Positions 44,651-56,740 of a DNA stretch of 64,000 nucleotides are shown piece after piece. The notes beneath the pieces were generated by a model. The model was given only the letters and a program-made list of their open reading frames with translations, did not search any database and had not been told where the DNA came from. The stretch's first letter is position 1. Each line of letters starts with the position of its first letter. This DNA is from Heligmosomoides polygyrus polygyrus. Its lineage: Eukaryota > Nematoda > Chromadorea > Rhabditida > Heligmosomidae. The position numbers and the translations under genes are program-made. The stretch lies in contig OX377205.1 in assembly GCA_947396885.1 (NCBI GenBank), forward strand, positions 76,108,969-76,172,968. The letters run 5' to 3'.

Positions 44651-46583
44651 TCAGTGCTTCCTCGCGTACATAACACTGCGACGAGGACATGGGCAATAGG
44701 TGGAGTCTCTTCCAGGACGGCCTGGTGCTCCAGGAGCTCCGGGGTGGCCGTCCATACCTTTGTTGCCTGGTGTTCCGTCATGTCCAGGTGGTCCTCGTGC
44801 GCCAGGTGCTCCAAGAGCTCCAGCTTTTCCGGCTTCGCCAGCTTTTCCTGGTTCACCGCGCGGTCCCGGCATACCAGACTGTCCAGGAGCTCCTGTGCCT
44901 TTGCGTCCGTCCTGCCCTGGTGGTCCAGGACGTCCATCGTTTCCTGGATGCCCGCCCGGTCCAGGTTCTCCTGGTGGACCCTGCGGACCAGGATGACCGT
45001 TTTGTCCACGCAGTCCAGGACCACCTGGTCTTCCATCCATTCCTGGGTGTCCCTGCGGTCCAGGTGGTCCGGGCGGACCCATCGGTCCCGGGGGGCACTT
45101 GATGCAGCCACTCGGTGGAGCTGGACACTTGATCGGAGCATAGACTGTCGTGTCGTCACGTCCCGGCTGTCCTGGTGGACCAGGTGTACCTGCAGCATAT
45201 GCTTCCATTACTTCACAACTCATAGAAGATCCCGATAAGCTCCTTACCAGGCTGTCCGGGTTGACCAGGAGGTCCTGGTGGTCCAGGTGGGCAAGTGATC
45301 ACTTCTGGCTGGCAGTAGCACCATGGCGGCAGACCATTCTGCCTTTTTTGACGGAAAATCGAGTTGAAAGGATTCTCTCTCGGCTTGGACGGCGGAGTGA
45401 CGGTGAGTTGGACGTCCATCATCTCTACCCACGCTGAATCGGTCTCCACTCGGAATACAGCTACTGAGTCCAGTACCTGAAGGGGAAAGCGGAAGTTGGT
45501 CGCTAACGGGTGCGATACCTTGTTCTGAAAATGATATAAGGTTTCGTTAATGACGATCAGATCGACATCCAGCTGTAGTGTAACCGCACTGGTTTTTCAA
45601 AAGCTTTAATATTTAACAAAAATTTGCGGAGCGATTGAAGCTTAGGTCTCTTCAGGGGCTGGGAACGTGATGGAAGGTCACGCAAATCGCAAAAGATCGA
45701 CAGCAAAGAACCACCTATGCGAAGACCGACACCATCTGATGAGGTCGCCAATCTTTTTTCTCTGTGTTCTCCAACGGCCTGTTCGTAGTCCGCTACGGAA
45801 GCGATATTAGTGACTGAAATGCTCCTGGAAAGCCTTCGAAGCGTTTAATACCGGATCTCCTGTCGAAGATCGACAATGTGTTCGCTTCTGGACGACTAGA
45901 CGCTCCTGTCGCTCCCGTCGTAGACTTGAACAGCCTCCAAAATAGGGGAGATAGTTTTCCCACGAGGGGAGCAGGAAGGTATCCGGCGTACTGGATGCGT
46001 CCCTTCAGGTCTTCAGCATAAAATCATAAAACAATAAAGAACGGCGTTAATCAGTCCCTTTTTGGGATGCGCCACGCACTTTACTCCCAGGGAATGTCGT
46101 TGAACGCGTATTTGGCCTATACGAAACCTGTGGTGGCCGCCTGATTAGCAAGTCTTATGTTATATCCGGTAAATGTCTCGAATGCGCACAGAGATGAGTA
46201 AACGTACGCGGGACGTGCGAGAACGCGCCGTTGCTCCTACCGTGATCGTGGTAGCCAGTCATGTGCCTGGCTGAGCAAGTACCTGTCATTGGCTCCAGCG
46301 AACACGGTACGAGCACCGACACGTCCCCGCACCTCAGAGGCGCGTATTCGCGACATGTGCCTTTTATCCTCCTCAAACGTCCTCTGAGTACACTACCACG
46401 CTCCTGGGTCTTCAGGAGCGCCTTCCCTTTTTGACGCTCCCCAGCGAATAATGCTAACGACCGTACCATGTTGTGCACGTCGTTGATCTCGTTGTAGAGT
46501 GACGGCAGCACGACGAGGCAGGCGGTGATGGCGATGAGCGAGGCGAGCGACGCCACAACGACGACGTTCTTCTCCGTGAGCAT
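44651..46583 (-). CDS. Nematode cuticle collagen, three exons
   Basis: Exons 46583-46467, 45476-45248 and 45189-44651 join in phase to 294 residues. Residues 1-39 are the cuticle-collagen N-terminal domain with a hydrophobic signal-anchor ([19 protein letters not shown]) and [14 protein letters not shown]. Exon 2 has the FR..RQKR furin-like cleavage site, then a CYC...C cluster and the first Gly-X-Y run. Exon 3 carries a [11 protein letters not shown] spacer, two further Gly-X-Y blocks with a short break (GRKGTG), and the C-terminal YCPCPRR. These proteins trimerise, are processed and cross-linked through Cys and Tyr, and build the exoskeleton. An upstream ATG at 46613 would add ten residues, but it lies only about 20 bp from the TATA box; the ATG at 46583 gives the family-typical M.TEK start. 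Intron 1 (990 bp) holds a SINE tail. Confidence 0.9.
46035..46150 (-). repeat. SINE-1 tail fragment in the collagen intron
   Basis: Contains GGATGCGCCACGCA and AACGCGTATTTGGCC, the 3' body of SINE-1 in reverse orientation. The tRNA-like head is missing. Confidence 0.6.
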
Positions 46584-46633
46584 CGTCTTCGACCGAGCAG
46601 CCAATGACCACAACAGACTCGCGCGGTCGACTG

Positions 46634-46641
46634 CTTTTATA
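46634..46641 (-). promoter_or_regulatory. TATA box of the collagen gene
   Basis: TATAAAAG on the minus strand, 51 bp upstream of the chosen ATG at 46583. Transcription would start around 46605-46611, which places the ATG at 46613 upstream of or at the start site. Nematode cuticle collagens are strongly stage-regulated, and a consensus TATA box fits such expression (inference). Confidence 0.7.
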
Positions 46642-46705
46642 GCGGTACCAGGCGCGCTTCGAGGTCGTTTACCGGTTTCGAAATATTGAACAATTCCGAC
46701 TTTTT

Positions 46706-46948
46706 ATGCTGAGCGCCGGCGAGAAAACCCACAGTCTACACACAACGAACCATAATCGACGGCCGCCGCGCGACGACCGACGAGGGCAACTTGCATCGCC
46801 GACGGAAAAAATGACCGCGCTGATGTCGGAGAATTCATTACCAGTGGAAGTGGAACCGCTTGGCATCGACGACGACGACGGCGGCGGTCCGTCACCGACA
46901 GGCCGCCTTGGAAATGGTGAATTTGTTGCCGTAAAATCACTCGCCTAA
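46706..46948 (+). CDS. Possible divergent first exon, low-complexity peptide
   Basis: An open frame on the plus strand, divergent from the collagen. From the internal Met at 46811 it reads MTALMSENSLPVEVEPLG followed by DDDDGGG, before a possible donor at about 46918. No family is recognised and no downstream exon can be joined. It could equally be the collagen upstream region read by chance. Confidence 0.2.
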   Translation: MLSAGEKTHSLHTTNHNRRPPRDDRRGQLASPTEKMTALMSENSLPVEVEPLGIDDDDGGGPSPTGRLGNGEFVAVKSLA

Positions 46949-46949
46949 T

Positions 46950-48160
46950 GCGATCAACGGAGGTAATGCGTCTTTGTCGGCACTGCTGATGGCCGCTGAA
47001 CTTGTGCTAACGGTGGCTTCTTACCACTACGTCGTCCTGGCGATGAAGGCGTCTTACTTTTGGCGTAACTGCTTCGGCAGATAACGAACGCAGTAAACGC
47101 ATGCATAGTATTCCGGTGAGTTTTAGGTCACCCCTTCGGTCGCGGAACTTATAAGTTTTGTAGACTCCCGAAACACTTTATAGCTACGAGTGTACACGTA
47201 TAATACTATTAGGTTGTAAGAAAGGCTGCCAGTCTTCCCGGTGCTTGCTCACGAGTTTACGATAATATGGGCCGTATAGCCGCATATGGCAGCGGCAGCT
47301 TCCTAAAGTTCAGGTGGTTTGGAATACCTGGACCCTTGAGATGGTTTCGACGTAAATTTATTTGACAAATCTTACTTTCTTTAGGAAAGTATCCTGACGA
47401 TCGAGAATAGAGTTAGCTAAAGCTGGTATGTACAATTTATTACGCAGACGTTTGATGAAACGAATTTTAGTCATTTTTTACATGATGGTGCTTTTGCGAG
47501 GAAGGGTAGTTTTGCAAAAAGGGATCTTTCACTAACCACAGCATCCATGCGTATCTGCTTCAATTTTATGCACATCCCTTCTAAGTGTAATTGCAAGGTA
47601 GTCACCTGAGGGTGTGAAGGATTAGGAAAGAAATTTTGGGCCCGACCAGGTCCGAGGGTCTACGAGTGACGTGCCAGCATTTAATAAAGTATTATTTACT
47701 CTCGTGCTGAGGTGCCCATTGTCTATCTTGCATTACAATTTGCAAGAGTGCAAGATCGTGGAGCGCTCCTCATCTTGAAGGCCGGACACTCACATATCAC
47801 TCGTTGTCTGTCGTTCCTTGAAAAGTAAACTGGTGCTCAATAGAAGCACTTTCTGGCAGTAAACTTCTGGGTAAAAGGGTCTACAATAATGTTGAGTGCC
47901 CACGCCTTTTGCTACCATATGAAGTCCGTGTCAAGAACACTTTCCGCTTTCTTTCTTCAGACATTATATTTATAAGTCTGCCAGTTGGTCATTTGTATTT
48001 TGGAATTTTTCGTGCGTCTAAAAATACTTTTACCTAAACGAGAAACCCTATCCGGCACACTGCATTGTTCCATTCAGCTTGCACTCGTACATAGCTTTCC
48101 CTTGTGTGTCACGCATAATTGTTATAAGATGAATTAAGGTGGTGAGAAAAGAAGGAATAC
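46950..48160. other. No gene recognised
   Basis: Only short frames; no repeat family from elsewhere in the window was recognised. Confidence 0.35.
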
Positions 48161-48163
48161 GTA

Positions 48164-49100
48164 CAGGATGCGCATTAATTATAGGCCTCAAATAATCGAA
48201 GTGCCATAGTAACACAAACGATCCAAAACGAAAAACACTTCGCAATCTTTACCAAGGTCCTTAACAGTCAAAAATTCCAATCCTCGTTCAAAGTGTCTTC
48301 CTCTTGTGCGTATGCAGCTTCTCAGACGAGTCACGAAGGCGTTGCAGGTGGCACGCAGATAGTCCTCATCGAGATCATTCCACGCTTTCGTAAGTGCAGC
48401 TTTGAGCAATTTCTAGCTGTTGTATCTTGTAGCCGAAATCTTGTGCTCTAAAAGTGGCTGGACCGAAAAGTTCTAGTGGATTCTAGTGAATTCACCCAGT
48501 TCTAGTGAATTTGATGGCCTTCTTCGTGGGGATGAAATCTGGAAGCGTGTTGACACCTCTGCTGAACGACACTCGACTTGTGTGGAGGAACCGAGTTTTG
48601 CTGAAAGCACCGTGGCTTGTCTCCAAAGTGGGAAATGGACAATGACTTCCAAACTTTCTTCAGGACCGATTTCAAGTATATTTTCTTATTGATCTTCACT
48701 CCGGCATCGACGAACACCAGTGGCGTCTTCCCGTCTGAGGTTATCGCACCCCAAACCATTACAGAGCTCGGATGTGCAGTTTTCCTGATGACTTTTTGTC
48801 TAGAAATTACCTGCTTCTTATCTGATATAAGGATCCGATCGTTTGGTAGGTGCACAATAGGTTTTGTAGTGAAGAACTTCCCGTCACCGAAAACGAGGAC
48901 TATCTGCGTGCACCTGCAACGCCTCCGTGACTCGTCTGAGAAGCTGCATTCGCGCAAGAGGAGGGCACTTCGAATAAAGATTGCAATTTTTGATTGCTAT
49001 GTAACTTAATAAAGTTTTCAAAGTGTTTTTCTTTGTTTTGAATTGTTTGTGTTACTATGACACTTCGATTATTTGAGGCCCATAATTAATGCGCACCCTG
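48164..49100 (-). mobile_element. Deleted Tc1/mariner-type element with 55-bp terminal repeats
   Basis: TA duplications at 48162-48163 and 49101-49102 flank terminal repeats reading CAGG.TGCGCATTAATTAT and on through CCTCAAATAATCGAAGTG. On the minus strand a transposase remnant has FGDGKFFTT (normally DEK), HPSSVMVWGAI, LVFVDAGVKINKKIYL, FQQNSVPPH and, after a gap with duplicated TTCTAGTGAATT words (about 48470-48510), the C-terminal KAALTKAWNDLDEDYLRA. The second catalytic Asp is Asn and part of the core is missing, so it is inactive. Confidence 0.8.
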
Positions 49101-49104
49101 TATG

Positions 49105-50750
49105 CTCCAGAAAAGATAAATCGGAGATGTTGGGATGCTTTGGATGAACCCTCTGCTTAGTAAGAACACTTTTTTGCCACGAAAGAGCGATTTGTTGCCT
49201 GGCTAGCAGGTGATTTGAATTGGATGTGCGTTTATTCCACTAACAACAACACGATAACATTGAAATAACGCTCCTTACCGTCGAGTAGGTCGTGCCGCCG
49301 CTTTGGTGTTTTAAATGGTTTCTTTCTCCATTCCTTCTTCCTTTAGGACTGGAGAGGCGATTTGGGCATCTACTCCACTACACCACTACTGCTTGATCAA
49401 ACGCAGCACGCACACCTGTTGGGACCGATGGCGTTTAGAGGAAGTTTCAAGCTGCAGGTAAGATGTAGTAACCCAGAAGGCACCTCACAAACGTCAGCAG
49501 GTCGACTACAGATTCTCATCAGTATATTCTGCCATAATCTAGCAGCTTACGTCTTGGATCCCATCGTGATCTAAACCAGCAACATGTCATTAAATACCAA
49601 AAAGTTCAATTGAAAGAGTATTTGGAAGATTCTCGATGGCTCGAGGAGGTTAGTTGTTCACTGTTTTGTGCTCGAATCATTTTATGCTATTTATTGACTG
49701 TAGTCTACTCTTTATGGTATGTCTAGGAGAGATGCTAAATAGCTGCTTTTGCTTGCAAAGCCTACTTTTGACGTTTCGGGCCGAACTTGAATGGGCTATA
49801 TGAAGTAAGAGGTTGTCCACTCATCGTCAAGAAAATATCAATTCACGACCATCACAACAGCAAAAAAGCGGCTTTTGTCTTGAAATGGAGAGTATGGAAT
49901 CTGAAGAAACAACTGTGGAAACGAGGTGGGACAAGGTGAGCGAGTTCCACCTAGTGATGTTTTCCTTTACCTGAATATCTTTCTCATGGATACATTCTCT
50001 CTCAAATTTCCTGCAGAGCTTGGATGAAGAGCAGACAGAACTCTATTCGAACACCAGAAAGTGATAATGGAACAATTAGTCCCCTTTAACCAAGTCCGAT
50101 GACCGTAGAATGAAGTGACCAGATCACTCGCTGCCGAAATTGTGAAGACAAGTAATCGAATGGACAGATTGTAGTGTATCACGATTATCCCTTCCTATCT
50201 CATCAGCCATCTGTAACGCGTGTTCTGCAAGCTTTTGTTCAACTGTTTTGTTGCGTAACCTTTTCTTATTCGCTCTTTGCGCTTGGACTAGGCTGCCATT
50301 GTGCTGAAGCTGAAGGCAGAGTTATACCGTTCTCCCACCAATATAAAGGACATCGCCATCTCTCTAACATCTGGAACAGCTTTGAATTGCTCAATGAAGT
50401 TAAAGGCTGAGTGGTAAAGGCTTTATCAATAAGAGTCAAGGTTGTCCCACGTTTTAGAGATGTTGATGACGTTCTTGGATGTTATCACTGCCATATAACG
50501 ACCGCTGAGCATGCACGACACACCCAGTGGGGATCGCATACAGCATTGCACTGCTATTATCACGTATTCGGAAACCTGTTTATTATAAATGAATGGCTAT
50601 TATTCCACCAAAGAGGATATGCACATATTTCAAGGACTGAAAAGAACTGTGTCTGACATCTTGTCATTTTCTTCGAATTTTTGGAGCTAACCCCTAACAA
50701 CACGATTTGTGAGCCGCATACAGCATGTGCAGTTTCGAAGTGCATAAGGC
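49105..50750. other. No gene recognised
   Basis: No frame above about 80 codons carries a recognisable signature, and no exon chain is visible. Confidence 0.35.
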
Positions 50751-50759
50751 GGTAGGAAT

Positions 50760-53252
50760 CAGGGGTGTGCGTTTACCGGCTAACGAGTTACCGGTTTAGC
50801 GGATTTACCGGCATTTTCGCGATAAATTCTTTTAACGAAAATTTCCGGTAAATTCTCAAATTTACCGGAAAATTTAACGACTTTTTCGTACAAAATCATG
50901 TTCCTATCTATCGAATGGAGAAGGAAACATACTGCCGACATCAGTTTAGAAGTGATGGCTTCTATCTTCTCTGATAACTTGCTATTAGTGTTCGTGGTCC
51001 TCAACCTCATTAAAACATCCATGCCCATATCAGGAGGCGGAGATGGTGCGCTCCAGTGTGAAAGCACGCTCCACTGGAATAGTACCTCGCGCTGACATTC
51101 CCCAAACGACATAAGACAATTTGGACTAGAGATATAGAAGCTCTCAGAATATACGACCGTCAGAGGAATAAGAAGAAGATATGCTCATGTCTTGTTCCAA
51201 GATGTAAGGCATCGGAATATACTCAGCTAGTCTACCTGATCTGGTGGACTATTAGGCCTCGTGCATACTTCCCCTCGCCGCGACGGAATCCCAACGACGA
51301 ATTTTGCCGAGCGACGCGAAAGAATTTGAATCTCTCTGCGCTCGTCGCATCGTCCATAGCTCTGCAAGGAAGCGCGACAGCGATCCGTCTAGGACCAACG
51401 CTAAACACCGTGCGCGGCGCAAAAAATATGCCATGCCCGCCATGGGCGTGGGAAGCCATAGCGCATGCCGTTCGCCACTGTTGCGGCGGCCGCGGCGAAG
51501 TTTCCTTTGGCTATTCAAACGCACTTGTGCACGCTGGTATACCATCGCCCTACATCCGACTTCTCGACGAATGCTTCTCGAACACATCGACTACCATTCA
51601 GCTGTTCGATCGAAAGCTGAAAATTCCTATCGGGAATGGAGTACGGCAGGGAGACACGATTTCTCCCAGGCTATTCACAGCGGCACTCCAGGATGCCATG
51701 AAAGACTTGAACTGGGACGATAAAGGCTACCTTGTCGACGGTAAACGAACAACCTTCGCTTCGCCGACGATATTGTTCTCATATCTACCAGCACGGCAGA
51801 AGTCGAGGAAATGCTGAACGAGCTCAATGTGGCAGGTATGAAGATTGGATTGGACATGAATATGTCCAAAACGCAATTTATGGTCAACCAGTGGTGTGAC
51901 ACGGGACTCGTAAGGTTAAATGAAGTCGCTCTGCAACAGGTCGACTCCTACGTCTATCTGGGAAGAGAGCTGAACATGGATAACGACCTCGCTCCTGAAA
52001 TCGCCCGCAGGAGACGCGCAGCATGGGCAGCCTTCAGTTCGATTCGCGAAGTCACCGATCAGGTCAAGGATCCCGGCCTCAGGGCCTCGATATTCAACGC
52101 CTCTGTACTGCCTGCGATGTGTTACGCGACGGAAACCTGGCCCGACAACAAGACAATCGCCAGAGCGATGCAAACTACGCATCGTGCACTGGAGAGATCT
52201 CTTCTAAGGACAAGCCTTCGTCAGCAATGGCAAGAAGGCCTACGAAGCTCGGAGCTACGGGAGAAGTCGCAATTAGCAGACCCGCTGCATTACATGAAGA
52301 AGTCCAAATATCACTGGGCCGGACACCTGCTTCGACGAAAGGACGATAGATGGAGTCTCCGTGTCACAGAATGGCTCCCGAGAGACCATAAGAGACCACT
52401 GGGACGACCGCCAACGCGATGGGCAGACTCATTCTCAAGATCTTTCAGAGAGCGGAGTCTGCCTCACTGGATGCAAGCAGCCAGAGATCGAGCGGTCTGG
52501 AAGAGTTGTGGTCCCCGCTGAGAAGACCTCCAGCCGACAAAGGACCATCAAAGTATCAAAGTAAGTAAGTATTCAACCGCGTGCGGCGGAATGGCCATGA
52601 ACTGAGCGCCGCGATGGCATCGCTTCGATGGAATTATGCCCCTTCCTTAGGCTGTTTTCCCATATAAGAAGAGAAAGAAGTTCACTATCATGTCACATTT
52701 CGTTCCCTTTTCTGAAGTGTCTGGCTTTGCTCCAAAGTACAACTTAATAGTTCAAAAAATGGTAGTGTAAGGTGTAAATCATTCCTTCGTCGAATGAAAC
52801 GATGATAATTGTGATAATTTCAAAAAGCAGTCAAACCGTTAATCCAAAAAATATAGCAATATTCGATTGAATGTCGAATGTTCCAGAAATGTTTTTGAGT
52901 TTAATTAAGCTGTTTTAGAGTTCTAACTAAGCTTCTATCTTTTTTAAGGCACTCACAATATAGATCATTAAACTTGTGCATTGTTAGGCTTCCGCTTGCT
53001 TTGTTTGCTTTAGGATGATGAAACGGAGATGCATGCATGATAAAACGAAGATAGTTTTTCTGAACGTGATGTTTCGGTGAAAAGCTTTACGTTTTTTACA
53101 TTACCGCCGCTTAAAACCAGTTGTTTTTAAGGGAATATTAAATTTTTAAAAAAATTGACGGATTTACCGAATCTACCGGAATTTATCGCGAATTTCCGCG
53201 TTAAAAATTTGCGGTAAGAAATTTACCGGCGGCAAGTCAGCGCACACCCCTG
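50760..53252. mobile_element. hAT-type element with 8-bp target duplication
   Basis: Terminal repeats begin CAGGGGTGTGCG and are flanked by perfect 8-bp direct repeats GTAGGAAT (50752-50759 and 53253-53260), the hAT signature. Subterminal regions on both sides are filled with TTTACCGG motifs. No intact transposase is seen; a 110-codon minus frame (51112-50780) is unassigned. The middle (about 51500-52570) is occupied by an RTE fragment, so the element carried or later received a LINE insertion. A decayed right end of the same family is at 57740-57826. Confidence 0.8.
51500..52570 (+). mobile_element. RTE-type LINE reverse transcriptase, fragment 2
   Basis: Plus strand. Frame one (about 51500-51745) has VHAGIPSPYIRLLDECF and GVRQGDTISPRLF, a reverse transcriptase finger and palm motif. 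A one-base shift near 51750 moves the catalytic FADD into another frame. From 51811 the frame (236 codons) runs through KTQFMVN, YVYLGRELN, CYATETWP and the post-RT block WAGHLLRR...GRPPTRW. The 3' end is the microsatellite-like TCAAAG and TAAG repeats at 52547-52570. It is 5'-truncated; the apurinic endonuclease domain is missing. Confidence 0.8.
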
Positions 53253-53259
53253 GTAGGAA

Positions 53260-54130
53260 TGATCATCCACAGCGTTTGGAAGCCCAGCCGAGAGCGATAG
53301 CGACAAGACTCCTGTGGGTCCAGCGCATGCTAAATGGAAACTAAAAAATTAACCGAATCAACGGATTCTTCCTCTCGGAAGTACTATTTACTTCCAAAGT
53401 AGGCCTTAAAAAATGCTCGTGATACTGGTCTACTACTTTTCCAGACGGAAATGTAGTCAGGTATTGTGCTCTACATTTGAAAGTGGGACACCTCAACTCA
53501 TGTAAGATATTATGATATATGCGATTCAATTCCTGATAATCTCTAGATGAGCTTGAGATACGAGATCATTGGTTGCAGTCTTGGTGAGATCACCTTCTTC
53601 AGGGCCATAATGAACTGTGTGCAAGCAGACCCACCACATGTCATCGTATGTAACTTCAGCCTTCGAAGTACGATGCGAACCTTTGATTAGTTAGTTTTGG
53701 ACAGGCAGCTGGTCTAAATATCGCACAAGGCCGAGGTTCTCTGAGACACCTGTGAGGCAGAGCGGACAGGGTGCGGTGAATTCGCGTGCCGCTGACTAAA
53801 ATGTGCGTCTGAAGGAAGTATTGAGCTCACGGTCTATACACCTCTATATCATTTTCACTCTAAACTGCGCTATTTTCACCATCGGGCACTTTTATAAAAC
53901 GAAACTTTTGCAGTCCAAGTAAGTCGTAGTAGTATGCAATCATAGTATCTATTTACTTATTCATGTGGCCAAAAGTATGCTTAAAATAAAAATAAAAGCG
54001 CAGTAACCATAGGAACATATCCTTTGCGATATTAGTAACAATACTAGCAAAACCACCAGAAGATCGTGGCATTAGAGTAAGAAGTTTGCCTTTCTAAATA
54101 TAAAGTTTAAATAGACCAACTTTTTTTTTT
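53260..54130. other. No gene recognised
   Basis: AT-rich sequence with only short frames. Confidence 0.35.
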
Positions 54131-54136
54131 AAATTT

Positions 54137-54334
54137 TGGCACATGTCGCGAAGGTGCACAACACTGAGAGATGGAAATGCGCCAGCGAATCATGTCGAAT
54201 CACAGCACCGCCGCAGCCAAGCCAGATAATCAGGAGACTTTAATTGTGCATGTTGTCTATAGATAGAGCTCGATTCGATGCGGCATGATTGGCTGGAGGG
54301 TTCTCACCTCCCAGTGCTCCCTCGCGACATGTAC
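54137..54334. repeat. 200-bp inverted-repeat MITE (TGTCGCGA ends)
   Basis: Left arm GGCACATGTCGCGAAGG, right arm inverted GGTACATGTCGCGAGGG, both continuing into GCAC..CACTG.GAG and CCAGC.AATCATG. The flanks both contain AAATTTT, a possible target-site trace. A half copy is at 17690-17830. Confidence 0.65.
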
Positions 54335-54344
54335 CGAAATTTTT

Positions 54345-55235
54345 GTTAAAAAATCAGCTTTCCAGGATGTCTTAAAAGAGTATCTACACTGTTTGAATAA
54401 GCATAAAATTCCTATCATTTAATCTCAAACAATATTTTCAGGTTTATCTTGACATGTTAGAGATCAAGGAATTTGTTGGCGTGCGATGAAGAGAGACTGC
54501 GCCGCGCACGCGTTCTATATCTTGAATTATCTGTTGGGATGGTAGTGTAATTACTGTACAGATGCGTATGAATTTAAAAACAGCAGAAGTGAGCACAATG
54601 AAAAAATATGCCTCGGTTCGTTGCTACCTGACATCAAGTAACCAACATTAAAGCTATTAATCAAATAATCAACGCATGGATGAGTGCACAGCACATTCTT
54701 TTTCAGCAACATTTCTTTGTGTAGGAGGATTTTAGTATGGAATAAGACACTCTTTTGGCCAAACGATAAAAAATTGCATGCCCATTCAAAAAGTGTACAC
54801 ATTTCTTTTTTGTGCACGTTATATAAGAGTGTTTCACACAAATTTTCCTAGAACAAAAGACTAGTTTGCTTTCCCATAAAACGTTCATTTTGACTGCTTT
54901 TGTTGGAAAAGTTTATGGTTTAAAACGAAAATTGTTCAGCTTCATGTTTTTAAAATCAAGTGTGAGAAATACAAACGAAAATGGATGTTTTCTCAATTGA
55001 AGAAGTGGCGCCTAATTATGCGCCCAGAACCTTGCAAGCACCTTCTTCAATCAACGCTGCCCGGAAAGTAATCAATGCGGGTGCTGTGAAGATGTGGGTA
55101 ACCCAGGGGTACCCATTCCCAGTCCAAGGATTATTGTTCAGGCCCCAACTTGTTCATCGGCTGCCAGTTTAAGGGGCAAATACGCGCTGAAATTGTCTCA
55201 ACTACAACACGTACATTTCAGAAGTACGTGAAGAA
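54345..55235. other. No gene recognised
   Basis: AT-rich, short frames only. Confidence 0.35.
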
Positions 55236-55605
55236 ACGGATAATTCGGATCCAGCGCTTTTTCAACCTCCGATCAAGAGCATTGCGCGAACAATGGAGTT
55301 TTTGGAAGGTCTGAATATTAGGACGATTCAAATAGGGACGATTTTCACCAGAGCGGGTTTCCGTATGGTTTAGATAACTGATTTTGATCAGCAATCTGAT
55401 ATCTCATCCGATTCGAATGTCCGATGTGCGATCCGAAAATAAGTCAGCTATTCGGATCGCGCGAAAATCCGCCCTTCTTAAAGCTACTCTTATCTGATGC
55501 ATCCCAAGATCTCGGGCTTTTCAAAAATGTCGTTATTCACATAATCCTCTTAATGGGCTTTGAAAAAACTACGGATTCGAATTATTCAAGTCGACATCGG
55601 AACCG
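55235..55605. repeat. 362-bp family repeat, single copy
   Basis: It shares AGAGCATTGCGCGAACA, AGGACGATTCAAATAGGGA, TTTAGATAACTGAT and ATCCGATTCGAATGTCCGATGTG with the tandem dimer at 62560-63262. It is dotted with CGGAT and ATCCG words. No coding. Confidence 0.65.
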
Positions 55606-56210
55606 TTGTCGAATACTGGGGACTATAAGAGGGGCTATAATTTGATTTAGCGAGACCCATTCATTCCATGACTGCTTAAGTGATAAGACGCTTCACTCAT
55701 CTTACCAGCATCATATCCACTGCAAGATGCCTTCTACTAGTGGCGGAGCCATATGTACTTTTCCAAACCTTCTGCTTCTCCCATGACCCTTTCTCAGCTA
55801 TGCAATACCCTCCAAAGGGAAGCGCATTGAGACGCTCAGATTCAATGTCTAGTACACAGATAAAGGATTCTGGTGCCTTCGCAGTGGGATTGATTGACAT
55901 TGACCTTTATTTGTTTTGCTTTATATTTGATGTGAAAGAGTTCTGGATGAGAAGTCGAACAATTTGATTGATTAGCATTCAGAGGCATAAGACTAGACGT
56001 CATAAGAAATAGTGACATAATCTACTTCACAGCATGTCATGTCATCAATCACTTTCGCGAGAAGTTATTCCGACAACTTCTAATGGTTCAATGAACCGTC
56101 TGAGAAAGGACTCCTAAGACCATAGTTTATTTTTGACACTGAAGATCCACGGAAGACAAGACCAAATGGACCTTCACATCCTTACTCTCAATCCTTTTCA
56201 TTTGCATAGG
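55605..56210. other. No gene recognised
   Basis: A minus frame of 67 codons (55900-55697) has protein-like composition but no nameable domain. Confidence 0.3.
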
Positions 56211-56740
56211 CACGCAGTAGCGCTATCGTGAGAGGCGCCGACCGGTACGTGCCTTTCGAGTTGAGGGATCTTGGTCCGGTGTCGCCCAGACCAGCTAAGT
56301 GCTCCATCAACCAGGGACGGTGAATTGGTACCCGACATGTCTGTGGAAGACAAAACGAACTACCGACTTTTTCATTGGCTGGCCGCAGCAAGTCATTGTA
56401 GAGGCGGAATACGCGCTTAAATTGACTCCACTTTACCAGTAGAAGTAAAGGATAAAGGATAAAGGACGACGTTACTCAATCCCCTTTGCGATGCGCCACG
56501 CATTGTATTTCTACGCGATGTCGTGGAGGCGACTTGAATGCGTATTTGGCCATACAACGACTTGCGGTGGCCACTGATGAACAAGTTAGTGCTCTATCCT
56601 TCCCATACAAGTCTGGGACCAATTACCCGGAGGGATGGAAGGCTTGGTTAGCCTGGGCGGGAAATCCGAACCAGGAACCTGGTATCGGGTGCAAGCGACA
56701 GCCGGCGCCTCCTTCGACTGCGCTACACGTGCCCACCAGT
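56211..56740. repeat. Two SINE-1 copies tail to tail
   Basis: A plus-oriented copy (56211-56455, degraded head AGTAGCGCTATCG) meets a minus-oriented copy (56456-56740, well-preserved head with AGTCGAAGG and CCTGG) at their tails, around AAAGGATAAAGGATAAAGGACG. Together they form an imperfect inverted repeat that could fold in RNA. Confidence 0.7.

Noticed and set aside
44600..45238. Plus-strand and alternate-frame ORFs of 90-210 codons
   Set aside because: They are antisense or off-frame shadows of the Gly-X-Y coding exon of the collagen.
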